DNA of 42,750 bases from 66-474 sp036279975 (GCA_036279975.1 DASURP010000073.1:1-42750); one strand, 5' to 3'; shown: positions 12,633 through 20,488, numbered from the stretch's first letter. Numbers and translations: made by a program. The notes: a model not told the origin generated them from the sequence alone.

Positions 12633-13715
12633 TCAGGCGATCTGCTCGCAGCCAGAGTGTTTCACGTGGAACACCCGCGTGGATCCGGCGGCTCGGCCGT
12701 GGGCCGCCTCTTTGGTGCTGGTGAGCCAGCACTGGATCGGCTTTCCCGCGAGCCACCCGATCACCAGGGCGGCGTGGGGCGTATCAAGCTCGGACTCGAA
12801 GTCGTCCAGGCAAAGCAGGGGATATTCGCCACTGTTGTCCTTCAGCCACCGTGCAAGGGCCAACGTGCACACCAGCGCGGTTGCCTTGGCTTGCCCCCTG
12901 GACAGGTGCTCGCGCCTGGCGACCCGCTCGAAAGCCAGCATCCAGTCGGCGCGATGCGCGCCGTGCCGTGTAAAACCACGCTCGCGATCCCGGTCACGTG
13001 TGGAAGCAAGCTGGGCACCCAGGCCGACCTGCTCATCCCAGCCAGGGCGGTAGTCGATCCGGACCAGGCCCAGTTCGGGCACCAGCAGTGCTGCTTCCTC
13101 GGCGATGTAGGGCTCCAGGCTGGTCAGGCAACGCCGCCGGAGCACATGGATGCGCTCCGCCAGACTCCCAAGCTCGTGCTCCCACGGTAAAAACTCCGCA
13201 GCAGCTGCATGCTTGCGCAACAGGGTGTTGCGTTGGCGCAGGGCTTTGCGCCAAGCCTTCCACAAGACCAACGATGCATGTTCCACGTGGAACACGCTCC
13301 AATCCAGGTAGGCCCTCCGCTCCTCGGCGGGGCCCTGGACCAGGCTCTGGCTTTCCGGACCGAAGTACACGACGGGACAGGCCTCGAACAGGGGCGTCAG
13401 ACTTGCCAGGTCTTCGCCGTTGCGTCGTGCCATCCATCGATCATCCGTTCGGGTCAAGCCGAGCCGGATCCTAGCTCGATCCTCGCGCTGGATTTCGGCA
13501 TAGACCAGATACTCGCGCGCGCCCTGCCGGCAAGGCGCCGTCCGGGAGCCGGCGCGGAAGGAGCGGCCGTGCGAAAGCAGGTAGGCGGCTTCGAGCAGGG
13601 TGGTCTTGCCGGCACCGTTCGGGCCGAGCAACCAGTTGACACCCGGGCCTGGTGCAAAGGAAACCTGTTCGAAGCAACGCAGATCGGTCGCGCGCAACAG
13701 TTCGATGTTCACCAT
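12633..13715 (-). CDS. recF: RecF recombination mediator
   Basis: SMC-like ATPase that helps load RecA at single-strand gaps and stalled forks. At 360 residues it has Walker A GPNGAGKTT at 31-39, a signature LSRGQAK and Walker B LLCLDDFESELD near the C terminus. DWSVFHVEH (139-146) sits at the family DWxxFHxE position. The start at 13715 gives the standard MxIxxLRxxxLRCF opening. Two parS-like palindromes lie inside the gene and encode residues 141-146 (VFHVEH) and 348-353 (VFHVKH). The second is in the poorly conserved tail, where selection on DNA could dominate over protein. dnaN ends 32 bases upstream. Confidence 0.96.
   Translation of the reverse strand: MVNIELLRATDLRCFEQVSFAPGPGVNWLLGPNGAGKTTLLEAAYLLSHGRSFRAGSRTAPCRQGAREYLVYAEIQREDRARIRLGLTRTDDRWMARRNGEDLASLTPLFEACPVVYFGPESQSLVQGPAEERRAYLDWSVFHVEHASLVLWKAWRKALRQRNTLLRKHAAAAEFLPWEHELGSLAERIHVLRRRCLTSLEPYIAEEAALLVPELGLVRIDYRPGWDEQVGLGAQLASTRDRDRERGFTRHGAHRADWMLAFERVARREHLSRGQAKATALVCTLALARWLKDNSGEYPLLCLDDFESELDTPHAALVIGWLAGKPIQCWLTSTKEAAHGRAAGSTRVFHVKHSGCEQIA
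12658..12673. promoter_or_regulatory. parS: parS-like ParB site 2 (in recF 3' end)
   Basis: TGTTTCACGTGGAACA is a 16-bp palindrome with one mismatched pair. One half matches the general parS consensus (TGTTTCACGTGAAACA) and the other the Pseudomonas version (TGTTCCACGTGGAACA). It lies 25 bases before the end of recF, about 2.3 kb from the oriC candidate. Confidence 0.8.
13279..13294. promoter_or_regulatory. parS: parS-like ParB site 1 (mid recF)
   Basis: TGTTCCACGTGGAACA is a perfect 16-bp palindrome identical to the Pseudomonas-type parS core. ParB binds such sites near the origin to recruit the segregation machinery. It lies inside recF, about 620 bases from the other site and about 1.6 kb from the oriC candidate. 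Partly explained by the conserved FHxE motif of RecF, but the full palindrome is not required by it. Confidence 0.85.
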
Positions 13716-13747
13716 GGAATCCAGGCGGGGACTGATCCGCCTTGTCG

Positions 13748-14848
13748 TTACAAGCGCAGCGGCATCACCACGTGCTGGGCTTCCTCGCTGGCAACCCCCC
13801 GCAGCAGGCAACTCGATTGCGCGTCGCGCAGCTGCAACTGCACGTTTGCCTCGTCCAGGGCTCCGAGCGCCTCGAGCAGGTACCCGACGTTGAAGCCGAT
13901 GGCCACATCGCCGACCTTGGTGTCCGCTTCGATTTCCTCGAAGGCCTCTTCCTGTTCCGGGTTGTGCGCGATGATCCGCAGGCAGCCGGGGGAAACCTCA
14001 AGCCGTACCCCGCGGTACTTCTCGTTGGACAGGATCGCGGCGCGTTGCAGTGCATTGCGCAGGTTTTCGCGATCGATCCGGACGATCTTGTCCGCACCCA
14101 GCGGAATGACGGCCTCGTAGTCGGGGAAACGGCCATCGATCAACTTGGAGGTGAACACCACGTCCGTGCGGCGGACGCGCAGGTGGTTGCTGGAAAACTC
14201 GATCTCCACCAGATCGTCGGATGCCTCGAACAGTCCCAGCAGTTCCATCACCCCCTTGCGCGGGATGATCAGTTGGCGGGGGTTGCCGGCGGGCTTGTCC
14301 AATGTCGTCTGCGCCATGGCCATGCGGTGGCCGTCGGTCGCAACGCAGCGCAGCTCGGAATCGCGCAAGTCGAACAGCAAGCCGTTGAGGTAATACCGGA
14401 CATCCTGGTTCGCCATCGCAAACGAAGTGCGCTCCATCAAGCGCCGCAACGTCCCTTCCGGCAGCGAGACCCTGTCGGAAACCTCGATCTCGTCGTTGCT
14501 GGGGAACTCCTCGGCCGGCAGGGTGGAAAGCGTGTAGCGGCTTCGCCCGGCGTGCATCACCACCCGATCGCCCTTGACCTGCACATCGACAGTCACGCCG
14601 TCCGGCAGGGCACGCACCAAGTCGAACCACTTCCTGGCAGGAATCGTGGTTTCACCGGGTTCCTTCATGTCCACGACTGCGCTGGCCCGCATTTCGACTT
14701 CGAGGTCGGTCCCGGTCAGCGAAAGACGGCCGTTCGCAACCTGCACTAACAAGTGGGCAAGAACCGGCAGGGTCTGTCTGCGTTCCACGACGCCAACGAC
14801 CTGTTGCATCGGCTTGAGCAAGGATTCGCGCAGGGTACTGAAACGCAT
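13748..14848 (-). CDS. dnaN: DNA polymerase III beta subunit (sliding clamp)
   Basis: Homodimeric ring that tethers polymerases to DNA. At 366 residues it has the normal three-domain length. The N terminus (MRFSTLRESLLKPMQQVVGVV, shown to here only in part) is typical, as are TLPVLAHLLVQV, VRYYLNGLLFDL, CVATDGHRMA and the closing VVMPLRL, which forms the partner-binding cleft. GGGGA precedes the ATG at 14848. The gene is separated from dnaA upstream by the 210-base oriC candidate and from recF by 32 bases, in the standard dnaA-dnaN-recF-gyrB order. Confidence 0.97.
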   Translation of the reverse strand: MRFSTLRESLLKPMQQVVGVVERRQTLPVLAHLLVQVANGRLSLTGTDLEVEMRASAVVDMKEPGETTIPARKWFDLVRALPDGVTVDVQVKGDRVVMHAGRSRYTLSTLPAEEFPSNDEIEVSDRVSLPEGTLRRLMERTSFAMANQDVRYYLNGLLFDLRDSELRCVATDGHRMAMAQTTLDKPAGNPRQLIIPRKGVMELLGLFEASDDLVEIEFSSNHLRVRRTDVVFTSKLIDGRFPDYEAVIPLGADKIVRIDRENLRNALQRAAILSNEKYRGVRLEVSPGCLRIIAHNPEQEEAFEEIEADTKVGDVAIGFNVGYLLEALGALDEANVQLQLRDAQSSCLLRGVASEEAQHVVMPLRL

Positions 14849-15058
14849 GATTGGTCCCCGTATTGGTTGTCTTTACAGCAGGATTTACTTGTAAACAAGC
14901 TGGTAGAAGCAGTCTGGGTTGATAACCCTGGTTTGTAAAAATACGTTTTACAATCAATTACTTGTGTTTGTAAAATACGAGGATGCTTGCCGGTCTCTCT
15001 TGTGCATGGACTGTGGATTGTTTGCACTTGGGCCCTCATCCAGAACTTGTCCACAAGT
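14849..15058. other. oriC: Candidate chromosomal replication origin (oriC)
   Basis: The gap between dnaN and dnaA is much more AT-rich than its surroundings. Near its dnaN side it has four copies of TTGTAAA (14889, 14933, inverted at 14947, 14968), two of them forming an inverted repeat around ATACG. Near its dnaA side are DnaA-box-like sites: TTGTCCACA (15047-15055) and, on the other strand, CAATCCACA (15012-15020) and CCATGCACA (15001-15009). A GGGTT/AACCC hairpin lies at 14916-14928. This arrangement, an AT-rich unwinding-type region plus a DnaA-box cluster next to dnaA, suits an origin; in this order oriC is commonly placed here. Confidence 0.75.
15047..15055 (+). promoter_or_regulatory. 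DnaA box TTGTCCACA
   Basis: One mismatch from the TTATCCACA consensus, and the best DnaA box in the gap. It lies 4 bases from the dnaA stop codon, so it sits at the edge of the origin candidate. Confidence 0.7.
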
Positions 15059-16378
15059 TTACCCAGTCAGTATCCGGATCAGCTTGTCCCAGTCTTGGCG
15101 CAGGCGCATGTCGGTGTCGCACAGGCTCCGGATCTTCTTGCAGGCGTGCATCACCGTGGTGTGGTCCTTGCCGCCGAACGCTTCGCCGATCTCCGGCAGG
15201 CTATGTTCGGTCAATTCCTTGGCCAACGCCATCGCAATTTGCCGGGGCCGCGCCAACGAGCGAACCCGGCGCTGCGAGAGCAGGTCCGACAGGCGCAACT
15301 GGTAGTAGTCGGCAACCGTCTTCTGGATATTCTGGATCGTGATCGCGCGGGCGTGCACGTTGAACAGGTCGCGCAGGGTTTCCTGCACCAGTTCCATCGT
15401 GATGCCGCGCCCCGACAGGTTGGCTTGCGCGGCCACGGTGTTGAGTGCGCCTTCCAGCTCGCGCACGTTCGAGCGAATGCGGCGCGCCAGCAGCAGGGCC
15501 ACGTCGCCGGGCAGCGGAATGCCGCGGGCCTGGGCCTTTTCCAGCAGGATCGCTGCGCGCGTTTCGAAGTCGGGCGGCTCGATCGCGACCGACAGTCCCC
15601 AGCCGAGCCGCGACTTGAGGCGCAGCTCCAGGTTGTCGACTTCCTTCGGGTAGCGGTCACAGGTCAGGATGATCTGCTGGCGGGATTCGTACAGCGTGTT
15701 GAAGGTGTGGAAGAACTCTTCCTGGGTGGCGTCCTTGCCCGCGAAGAACTGGATATCATCGATCAGCAACGCATCCACCGAGCGGAAGCGGTGCTTGAAG
15801 TCGTCCATGTTCTTGTTGCGCAACGCCGCGATCATCATTTCGGTGAATCGCTCGGAATGCACGTACAACAGTTTCAGCGACGGGTTGTGCTTCAGCATCA
15901 GGTTACCCGCGGCCTGCATCAGGTGGGTCTTGCCGAGTCCGGTGCCGCCGTACAGCAGCAGCGGGTTGTAGGCGCGCCCGGGGTTCTGCGCCACCTGCAT
16001 CGCGGCGGCCTTGCCCAACTGGTTGGATTTGCCCTCGACGAAATTGTCGAAGGTGTAATGCGGATCGATGTTGTGTTGCGCTGAGGGTAGCGTGGCGATG
16101 CCGGTGTTCGCCGGCGTGGCGACAGGTCGCGGGGCGGGGCTGATGGAACCCACCTCGAGCCGCAACGGCACCGGGCGTCCCGCCAGCGCCGACAAGGTCG
16201 ACTCGATGCGCGCGAGATACTCGCTGCGCACGAAGTCGAGAGTGTACGTGTTGGGCGCGAGCAGCCGCAGGGTGCCGTCATCGTCGCGCGCCTGCAGGGG
16301 CTGCAGCCAGGTATGCAGTACCCCGGGCTCGATTTCGCCTTCGAGCCTGGCGAGGCAACGTTGCCAGAGGTCGCTCAT
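15059..16378 (-). CDS. dnaA: Chromosomal replication initiator DnaA
   Basis: AAA+ initiator that binds DnaA boxes and opens oriC. The 439 residues show all four domains: N-terminal oligomerisation domain (LWQRCLARLEGEIEPGVLHT), a short linker at about 75-105, AAA+ domain with Walker A GGTGLGKT (144-151) and Walker B ALLIDDIQFF, and a C-terminal DNA-binding domain with GGKDHTTVMHACKKI. The start at 16378 matches family N termini; the frame extends to 16639 but that part is Arg/Gly-rich noise. GGGA lies 5 bases before the ATG. It is divergent from rpmH. Confidence 0.97.
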   Translation of the reverse strand: MSDLWQRCLARLEGEIEPGVLHTWLQPLQARDDDGTLRLLAPNTYTLDFVRSEYLARIESTLSALAGRPVPLRLEVGSISPAPRPVATPANTGIATLPSAQHNIDPHYTFDNFVEGKSNQLGKAAAMQVAQNPGRAYNPLLLYGGTGLGKTHLMQAAGNLMLKHNPSLKLLYVHSERFTEMMIAALRNKNMDDFKHRFRSVDALLIDDIQFFAGKDATQEEFFHTFNTLYESRQQIILTCDRYPKEVDNLELRLKSRLGWGLSVAIEPPDFETRAAILLEKAQARGIPLPGDVALLLARRIRSNVRELEGALNTVAAQANLSGRGITMELVQETLRDLFNVHARAITIQNIQKTVADYYQLRLSDLLSQRRVRSLARPRQIAMALAKELTEHSLPEIGEAFGGKDHTTVMHACKKIRSLCDTDMRLRQDWDKLIRILTG

Positions 16379-16502
16379 GAGTTCCCGCACAATCAAACCG
16401 GCCGCCCCGCCGCGTCTTTGCGCACGGGGAACCGGTGAGTCTAACAGGCAGTCCGGGAGGCGCGAGTGTGCAACACGTGTGGGGTGCGCAAGGGCCATCC
16501 GG

Positions 16503-16532
16503 TTGACTGATGGTTGCGCGCGAACGTACAAT
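16503..16532 (+). promoter_or_regulatory. Strong sigma-70 promoter of rpmH-rnpA
   Basis: TTGACT (16503-16508) and TACAAT (16527-16532) are each one mismatch from consensus, spaced by 18 bases. Transcription would start near 16539, giving a leader of about 53 bases that includes a CCCGC/GCGGG hairpin before rpmH. The strength fits ribosomal protein expression. Confidence 0.8.
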
Positions 16533-16591
16533 CCGCAGTCTTTTTCGATGCATGACCCGCCTCGCGCGGGCGCCCCGCCGCGGAGTCGACC

Positions 16592-16726
16592 ATGAAACGC
16601 ACCTATCAGCCCAGCGTGCTCAAGCGCGCCCGCACCCACGGCTTTCGCGCCCGCATGAAAACGGCAGACGGCCGCAAGGTGCTGTCCGCGCGTCGCGCCA
16701 AGGGCCGCAAGCGCCTGGTTCCGTAA
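16592..16726 (+). CDS. rpmH: 50S ribosomal protein L34
   Basis: Small, very basic ribosomal protein of the large subunit. All 44 residues match the family: MKRTYQPSVLKRARTHGF at the start, RMKTADGRKVLSARRAKGRK after it, ending RLVP. GGAG lies 8 bases before the ATG. It starts the rpmH-rnpA-yidC-mnmE run, divergent from dnaA, which is the classic arrangement. rnpA begins 9 bases after its stop. Confidence 0.98.
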   Translation: MKRTYQPSVLKRARTHGFRARMKTADGRKVLSARRAKGRKRLVP

Positions 16727-16735
16727 TCACCGCGC

Positions 16736-17110
16736 ATGGCCGGCTTGCCGCCGTCCGTGCGGCTGTGCCGTGCCGCGGAGTTCGCGGCGCTGCGGCATGC
16801 GCCGGGTCGCTGGCAGGGCCGGCACTTCCTGTTGCGTTGGATGGCCTCGCCACAAGGATGCCCTCGACTGGGTCTTGCGGTATCGCGCAAGGTCAGCAAG
16901 CGTGCCGTGGTGCGCAACCGGATCAAGCGCGTGATTCGCGAATCGTTCCGCGCGCAACGCGAGGTCCTGCCGGCCCTGGACATCCTGGTCATCGCACGCA
17001 GTTCGGCCGCGGTGACGGACAACACCGCGCTGGGTGACGACCTCGGCCGTGCCTGGCGGCAATTGCAAACGTTGAAGCAGACCGCCGCGCCCGGCACAAT
17101 CGGCGGCTGA
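16736..17110 (+). CDS. rnpA: Ribonuclease P protein component
   Basis: Basic protein cofactor of RNase P, which trims the 5' leader of tRNA precursors. The 124 residues carry the signature RNRIKRVIRESFR in the middle, preceded by LGLAVSRKVSKRAV, and a hydrophobic LDILVIAR strand afterwards. The RNR core is what binds the catalytic RNA. It follows rpmH by 9 bases and precedes yidC by 42. The usual yidD gene is not found between rnpA and yidC. Confidence 0.96.
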   Translation: MAGLPPSVRLCRAAEFAALRHAPGRWQGRHFLLRWMASPQGCPRLGLAVSRKVSKRAVVRNRIKRVIRESFRAQREVLPALDILVIARSSAAVTDNTALGDDLGRAWRQLQTLKQTAAPGTIGG

Positions 17111-17152
17111 CTTGCTCGAAGCCGCGATGCGGCCCCAGCCCGAGTTTCCCAC

Positions 17153-18880
17153 GTGATCAATCAAACACGCACCGCCCTGCTCGTGGCGTTGGCGGCCGTC
17201 GCCTTCCTGCTCTGGCAGGCCTGGCAACACGACTACCCGGCCGCGTCGCCCCCACCGCCACCTGCGTCCGCACAGGCGTCCGCGACCTCAGCCGCGGTGC
17301 CCGAATCGCCGGCGGTGCCGGCGGCACCTGCCAGCCGCCTGCCGCCGCCCGTCGGCGCACTCCCGCCGCCCGCCACGGCGGCGGCAAGCCTCACGCCGAA
17401 GCAGGACCTGGTCACCGCGAGCAATGACCTGCTGAAACTCACCATCGATCCGCGCGGGGGCACCATTGTCGGGGCGGCGTTGTTGAAGTATCCGCAGAAG
17501 GTCGGCCGCGGCAGCCCACCGGTGCAGTTGCTGGACGATGCGGGCGCCAACTACTACGTGGCCCAGAACGGATTGATCGGCACGAACGGCAGCGCCGCGC
17601 CCAGCCATCTCGCCGAGTTCACGCCGCAGGCGACCCGCTACGCGTTGGCGCCCGGCCAGGAACAGGTGGTCGTCACCCTCACCTGGCATGACCCGGCCTC
17701 GGCCGTCTCGGTGATCAAGCATTACACCTTGACGCGCGGCAGCTACGTGGTCGAGCTGACGCAGCAGATCGACAACCACGGCACCCAGACCTGGCACGGC
17801 AACGCCTACGAGCAACTCGACCGGGTCGAGCCGCCGCCGCCGCCCAAGCATTTCCTGGAGTTCTACAACCCAGACAGTTACGCCTACACCGGGGCGGCTT
17901 GGTACAGCCCCGACAGCAAGTTCAACAGGCTGAAATTCGGCGATTTCCAGAGCGAGCCGTTGCACCAGGACGTCACCGGCGGCTGGATCGCGATGAGCCA
18001 GCGCTTCTTCCTGGCTGCGTGGATCCCCGATGCCAAGCAGGCCCAGCAGCTCGGCAGCGCCGAAGTGCCGGCTGCCGGCGCCGATGGCAAGCCGCGTTAC
18101 CTGATCCGCGCCGTCGGACCCGCGCTTGCGGTCGCGCCGGGCGCCAGCACCACCAGCAGCGCACGTCTGTATGTCGGACCCAAGTTGCAGAACAGCCTGG
18201 GAGACATTGCGCCCGGACTCAACCTCACGGTCGATTACGGCAAGTGGACCGTGATCGCCGCGCCGATGTTCAAGCTGCTTTCCTTCCTGCACAGACTGGT
18301 GGGCACCTGGGCGCTCGCGATCATCGTGCTGGTGCTGCTGATCCAGGCCGTCACCTACAAGCTGACCGAGGCGCAATACAAGGCCGGTGCGCGCATGCGC
18401 AAGCTGCAGCCGCGCATGAAGGCGCTGAAGGAACGCTTCGGCGACGACAAGCAGAAGTACCAGCAGGCCATGATGGAGCTGTACAAGAAGGAGAAGGTCA
18501 ACCCGATGGCGGGCTGCCTGCCCGCGCTGATCACCTTCCCGATCTTCTTCGCCCTGTATTACGTGCTGATCTTCAGCGTCGAGCTGCGGCACGCACCGTT
18601 CCTGTGGATTCCCGACCTGTCGGCCGCCGACCCGCTGTTCATCCTGCCCATCCTGTATGCGCTGACGATGCTCGGCCAGCAGTTCCTGACCCCGGTGCAG
18701 GGCATGGATCCGACCCAGGCCAAGATCATGAAGGCGATGCCGGTGCTGTTCGCCGTGCTGTTCTTCTTCTTCCCCGCCGGCTTGACGCTGTACTACGTGG
18801 TGCGCGGCATCTGCATGCTGTCGCAGCAGTGGTACATCACCCGCAAGATCGACCGGGCCGACGCGCACGCGCGCGCCTGA
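17153..18880 (+). CDS. yidC: Membrane protein insertase YidC
   Basis: Inserts and folds inner-membrane proteins, alone or with SecYEG; ATP synthase subunit c, encoded further downstream, is a classical client. The 575 residues show an N-terminal helix (TALLVALAAVAFLLWQAW), a Pro/Ala-rich linker (about 30-75), the large periplasmic domain (about 80-360) and the conserved C-terminal core with AGCLPALITFPIFFALYYVL, PVLFAVLFFFFPAGLTLYY and WYITRKI. The start is a GTG at 17153, chosen because it gives the short N-terminal lead expected (E. coli begins similarly). Its binding site is weak. mnmE follows 21 bases after the stop. Confidence 0.96.
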   Translation: MINQTRTALLVALAAVAFLLWQAWQHDYPAASPPPPPASAQASATSAAVPESPAVPAAPASRLPPPVGALPPPATAAASLTPKQDLVTASNDLLKLTIDPRGGTIVGAALLKYPQKVGRGSPPVQLLDDAGANYYVAQNGLIGTNGSAAPSHLAEFTPQATRYALAPGQEQVVVTLTWHDPASAVSVIKHYTLTRGSYVVELTQQIDNHGTQTWHGNAYEQLDRVEPPPPPKHFLEFYNPDSYAYTGAAWYSPDSKFNRLKFGDFQSEPLHQDVTGGWIAMSQRFFLAAWIPDAKQAQQLGSAEVPAAGADGKPRYLIRAVGPALAVAPGASTTSSARLYVGPKLQNSLGDIAPGLNLTVDYGKWTVIAAPMFKLLSFLHRLVGTWALAIIVLVLLIQAVTYKLTEAQYKAGARMRKLQPRMKALKERFGDDKQKYQQAMMELYKKEKVNPMAGCLPALITFPIFFALYYVLIFSVELRHAPFLWIPDLSAADPLFILPILYALTMLGQQFLTPVQGMDPTQAKIMKAMPVLFAVLFFFFPAGLTLYYVVRGICMLSQQWYITRKIDRADAHARA

Positions 18881-18901
18881 CGCAAAAGCGCGGGGCCGCA
18901 C

Positions 18902-20233
18902 ATGCGCGAGCCGACCCAGACCATCGTGGCCGTTGCGACCCCGCCGGGGCGCGGCGGCATCGGCGTGGTGCGGGTCTCGGGCGGCGCGACGCGCGCGATC
19001 GCCTGTGCGCTGTGCGGTACCGCGCCGAAGCCGCGACATGCACGCCTGGCGGGATTCCGCGCCGCCGACGGCACCCTGATCGACCGCGGGCTCGTGCTGT
19101 TTTTCCCGGCGCCGCATTCGTTCACCGGCGAGGACGTGCTGGAACTCCACGCGCACGGCAGTCCGTTGCTGCTCGAGCGCCTGTTGCGGCGCGTCTGCGA
19201 ATTGGGCGCGCGCCCCGCGCGCGCGGGCGAATTTTCCGAACGCGCCTTCCTGAATGGCAAGCTCGACCTGGCCCAGGCCGAGGCGGTCGCCGACCTGATC
19301 GCGGCGCGCTCCGAGTCCCAGGCGCGGGCGGCCATGCGCTCGCTGGATGGCGAATTTTCCCGCCGGGTCGAAGCGCTGGCACGGACCATCGTGCGCCTGC
19401 GCGTCGAAGTCGAGGCGGCCATCGATTTCGCCGAGGACGCCACGGAAAGCGCGTCGCGGTCCGGGCTCGAGCAGTTGTTCGGGGAAGCCGCGACCCGGCT
19501 CGATGCCCTGCTCGCGGCCGCGCGCCGCGGCGTGCGCCTGACCGACGGCCTGCATGCCGTGATCGTGGGCGCGCCCAACGTGGGCAAGTCGAGCCTCCTG
19601 AATGCGCTGGCCGGCAGCGAACGCGCCATCGTCACCGATGTTCCCGGCACGACGCGGGACGTCCTGCGCGAAGCGATCGCACTGGAAGGGGTCGAATTGA
19701 CGCTCGCGGATACCGCGGGACTGCGCGAGGCCGCAGACGTGGTGGAGGGCGAGGGCATCCGCCGTGCGCGCGCCGAATTGGCGCGTGCCGACATTGTCGT
19801 GCATGTCGTCGACCACCCTGAAGCGGTGGGCGCCAGGGCATGGCTCGCGGACGTGCCCGCGGGTGCGGCCCACATCGTCGTTGTCAACAAGATCGACCTT
19901 GCGGGGATCCCGCCCGCGTCCGGCGAACGGGGTGGCGTGGTGACGATCGCGCTGTCCGCGCTGACCGGTGCCGGGATCGAACTGCTGCGCGAAGCGTTGC
20001 GCGCAATCGCGCTGGGTGGCGAGGGCGAAGGAGCCTTTAGTGCGCGAACCCGGCACGTACTGGCGCTGGAGCGCGCCGCGGCGCGGCTTGCCGCCGCACG
20101 CGCTCCGGCCACCCCCGAGCTGGTCGCCGAGGACCTGCACGCGGCGCAGCGGGCGCTCGGCGAGATCACGGGTGAATTCACCAGCGAAGATTTGCTGGGC
20201 GCGATCTTCTCCACGTTCTGCATCGGAAAGTGA
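18902..20233 (+). CDS. mnmE: tRNA modification GTPase MnmE
   Basis: Works with MnmG to add the carboxymethylaminomethyl group to U34 of certain tRNAs. The 443 residues comprise an N-terminal formyl-THF-binding domain (TIVAVATPPGRGGIGVVRVS), a helical region, an embedded G domain with G1 GAPNVGKSS at 223-231, G2 PGTTRD, G3 DTAGLRE, G4 NKID, and the ending FCIGK with the essential Cys. The motif set is complete. It follows yidC by 21 bases. The G-domain signals and the FCIGK tail make the call certain. Palindromic repeats begin shortly after its stop. Confidence 0.98.
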   Translation: MREPTQTIVAVATPPGRGGIGVVRVSGGATRAIACALCGTAPKPRHARLAGFRAADGTLIDRGLVLFFPAPHSFTGEDVLELHAHGSPLLLERLLRRVCELGARPARAGEFSERAFLNGKLDLAQAEAVADLIAARSESQARAAMRSLDGEFSRRVEALARTIVRLRVEVEAAIDFAEDATESASRSGLEQLFGEAATRLDALLAAARRGVRLTDGLHAVIVGAPNVGKSSLLNALAGSERAIVTDVPGTTRDVLREAIALEGVELTLADTAGLREAADVVEGEGIRRARAELARADIVVHVVDHPEAVGARAWLADVPAGAAHIVVVNKIDLAGIPPASGERGGVVTIALSALTGAGIELLREALRAIALGGEGEGAFSARTRHVLALERAAARLAAARAPATPELVAEDLHAAQRALGEITGEFTSEDLLGAIFSTFCIGK

Positions 20234-20246
20234 AGACAGGACGTCT

Positions 20247-20343
20247 TCATCCCGTGCAGCACAGGGATGTGCGCTGACACGGGATCCAGAATCAAGACGT
20301 GGTCATCCCGGCCAGCACAGGGATGTGCGATGAGCCGGGATCC
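20247..20343. repeat. Two tandem REP-like palindromes
   Basis: Two units, 20247-20288 and 20303-20343, each start with TCATCCCG and end with CGGGATCCA-like sequence. Both hold an identical inner hairpin, GCACA-GGGA-TGTGC (20259-20272 and 20315-20328). The outer stem differs but stays paired: ATCCCGTG with CACGGGAT in the first, ATCCCGGC with GCCGGGAT in the second. Such compensatory change supports folding as RNA or cruciform DNA. The TCATCCCGGC start resembles extragenic palindromes common in this order. Confidence 0.75.
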
Positions 20344-20368
20344 ATGGTCGGAGCGATGCCGGCCCCGT

Positions 20369-20434
20369 GATTTGCAAGCCGTTGCGTGCGCGTCGCAACG
20401 AGCCCCTGCACGCCCCCGAAAATCCTTGCAAATC
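20369..20434. repeat. Nested perfect inverted repeat before atp promoter
   Basis: GATTTGCAAG (20369-20378) is perfectly matched by CTTGCAAATC (20425-20434), and the interval contains a second hairpin GTTGCG/CGCAAC (20381-20386, 20394-20399). It ends 24 bases before the -35 of the atp operon promoter. Possible roles are an operator, a small RNA or the mnmE 3' end; none can be decided here. Confidence 0.55.
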
Positions 20435-20458
20435 CGCCACCAGCACGGGTCCGGATGG

Positions 20459-20488
20459 TTGCTACCGCGCGAACGGCGCTGCTACAAT
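20459..20488 (+). promoter_or_regulatory. Promoter of the atp operon
   Basis: TTGCTA (20459-20464) and TACAAT (20483-20488) are separated by 18 bases. The start point would be near 20495, about 50 bases before the atpI GTG. Confidence 0.7.

Noticed and set aside
12990..13005. GGTCACGTGTGG, a CACGTG hexamer in recF
   Set aside because: Only the central hexamer matches parS; both flanks fail, unlike the two accepted sites.
16379..16591. dnaA-rpmH gap considered as the origin
   Set aside because: It has no DnaA box within two mismatches that I could find and is not AT-rich; the dnaN-dnaA gap is much better.
16379..16639. N-terminal extension of dnaA
   Set aside because: The extra residues do not look like DnaA and the segment includes the region of the divergent rpmH promoter.
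17143..17158. TTTCCCACGTGATCAA before yidC, a possible third parS
   Set aside because: The right half does not match and the left has extra bases, so it fails as a palindrome.
17288..20140. Minus-strand open frame of 950 codons opposite yidC and mnmE
   Set aside because: Antisense shadow of two clear genes, with the same low-complexity composition and no binding site.
20247..20343. Repeat pair considered as a start of a CRISPR array
   Set aside because: Only two units, each an internal palindrome, with unequal and short spacing, and no cas genes.
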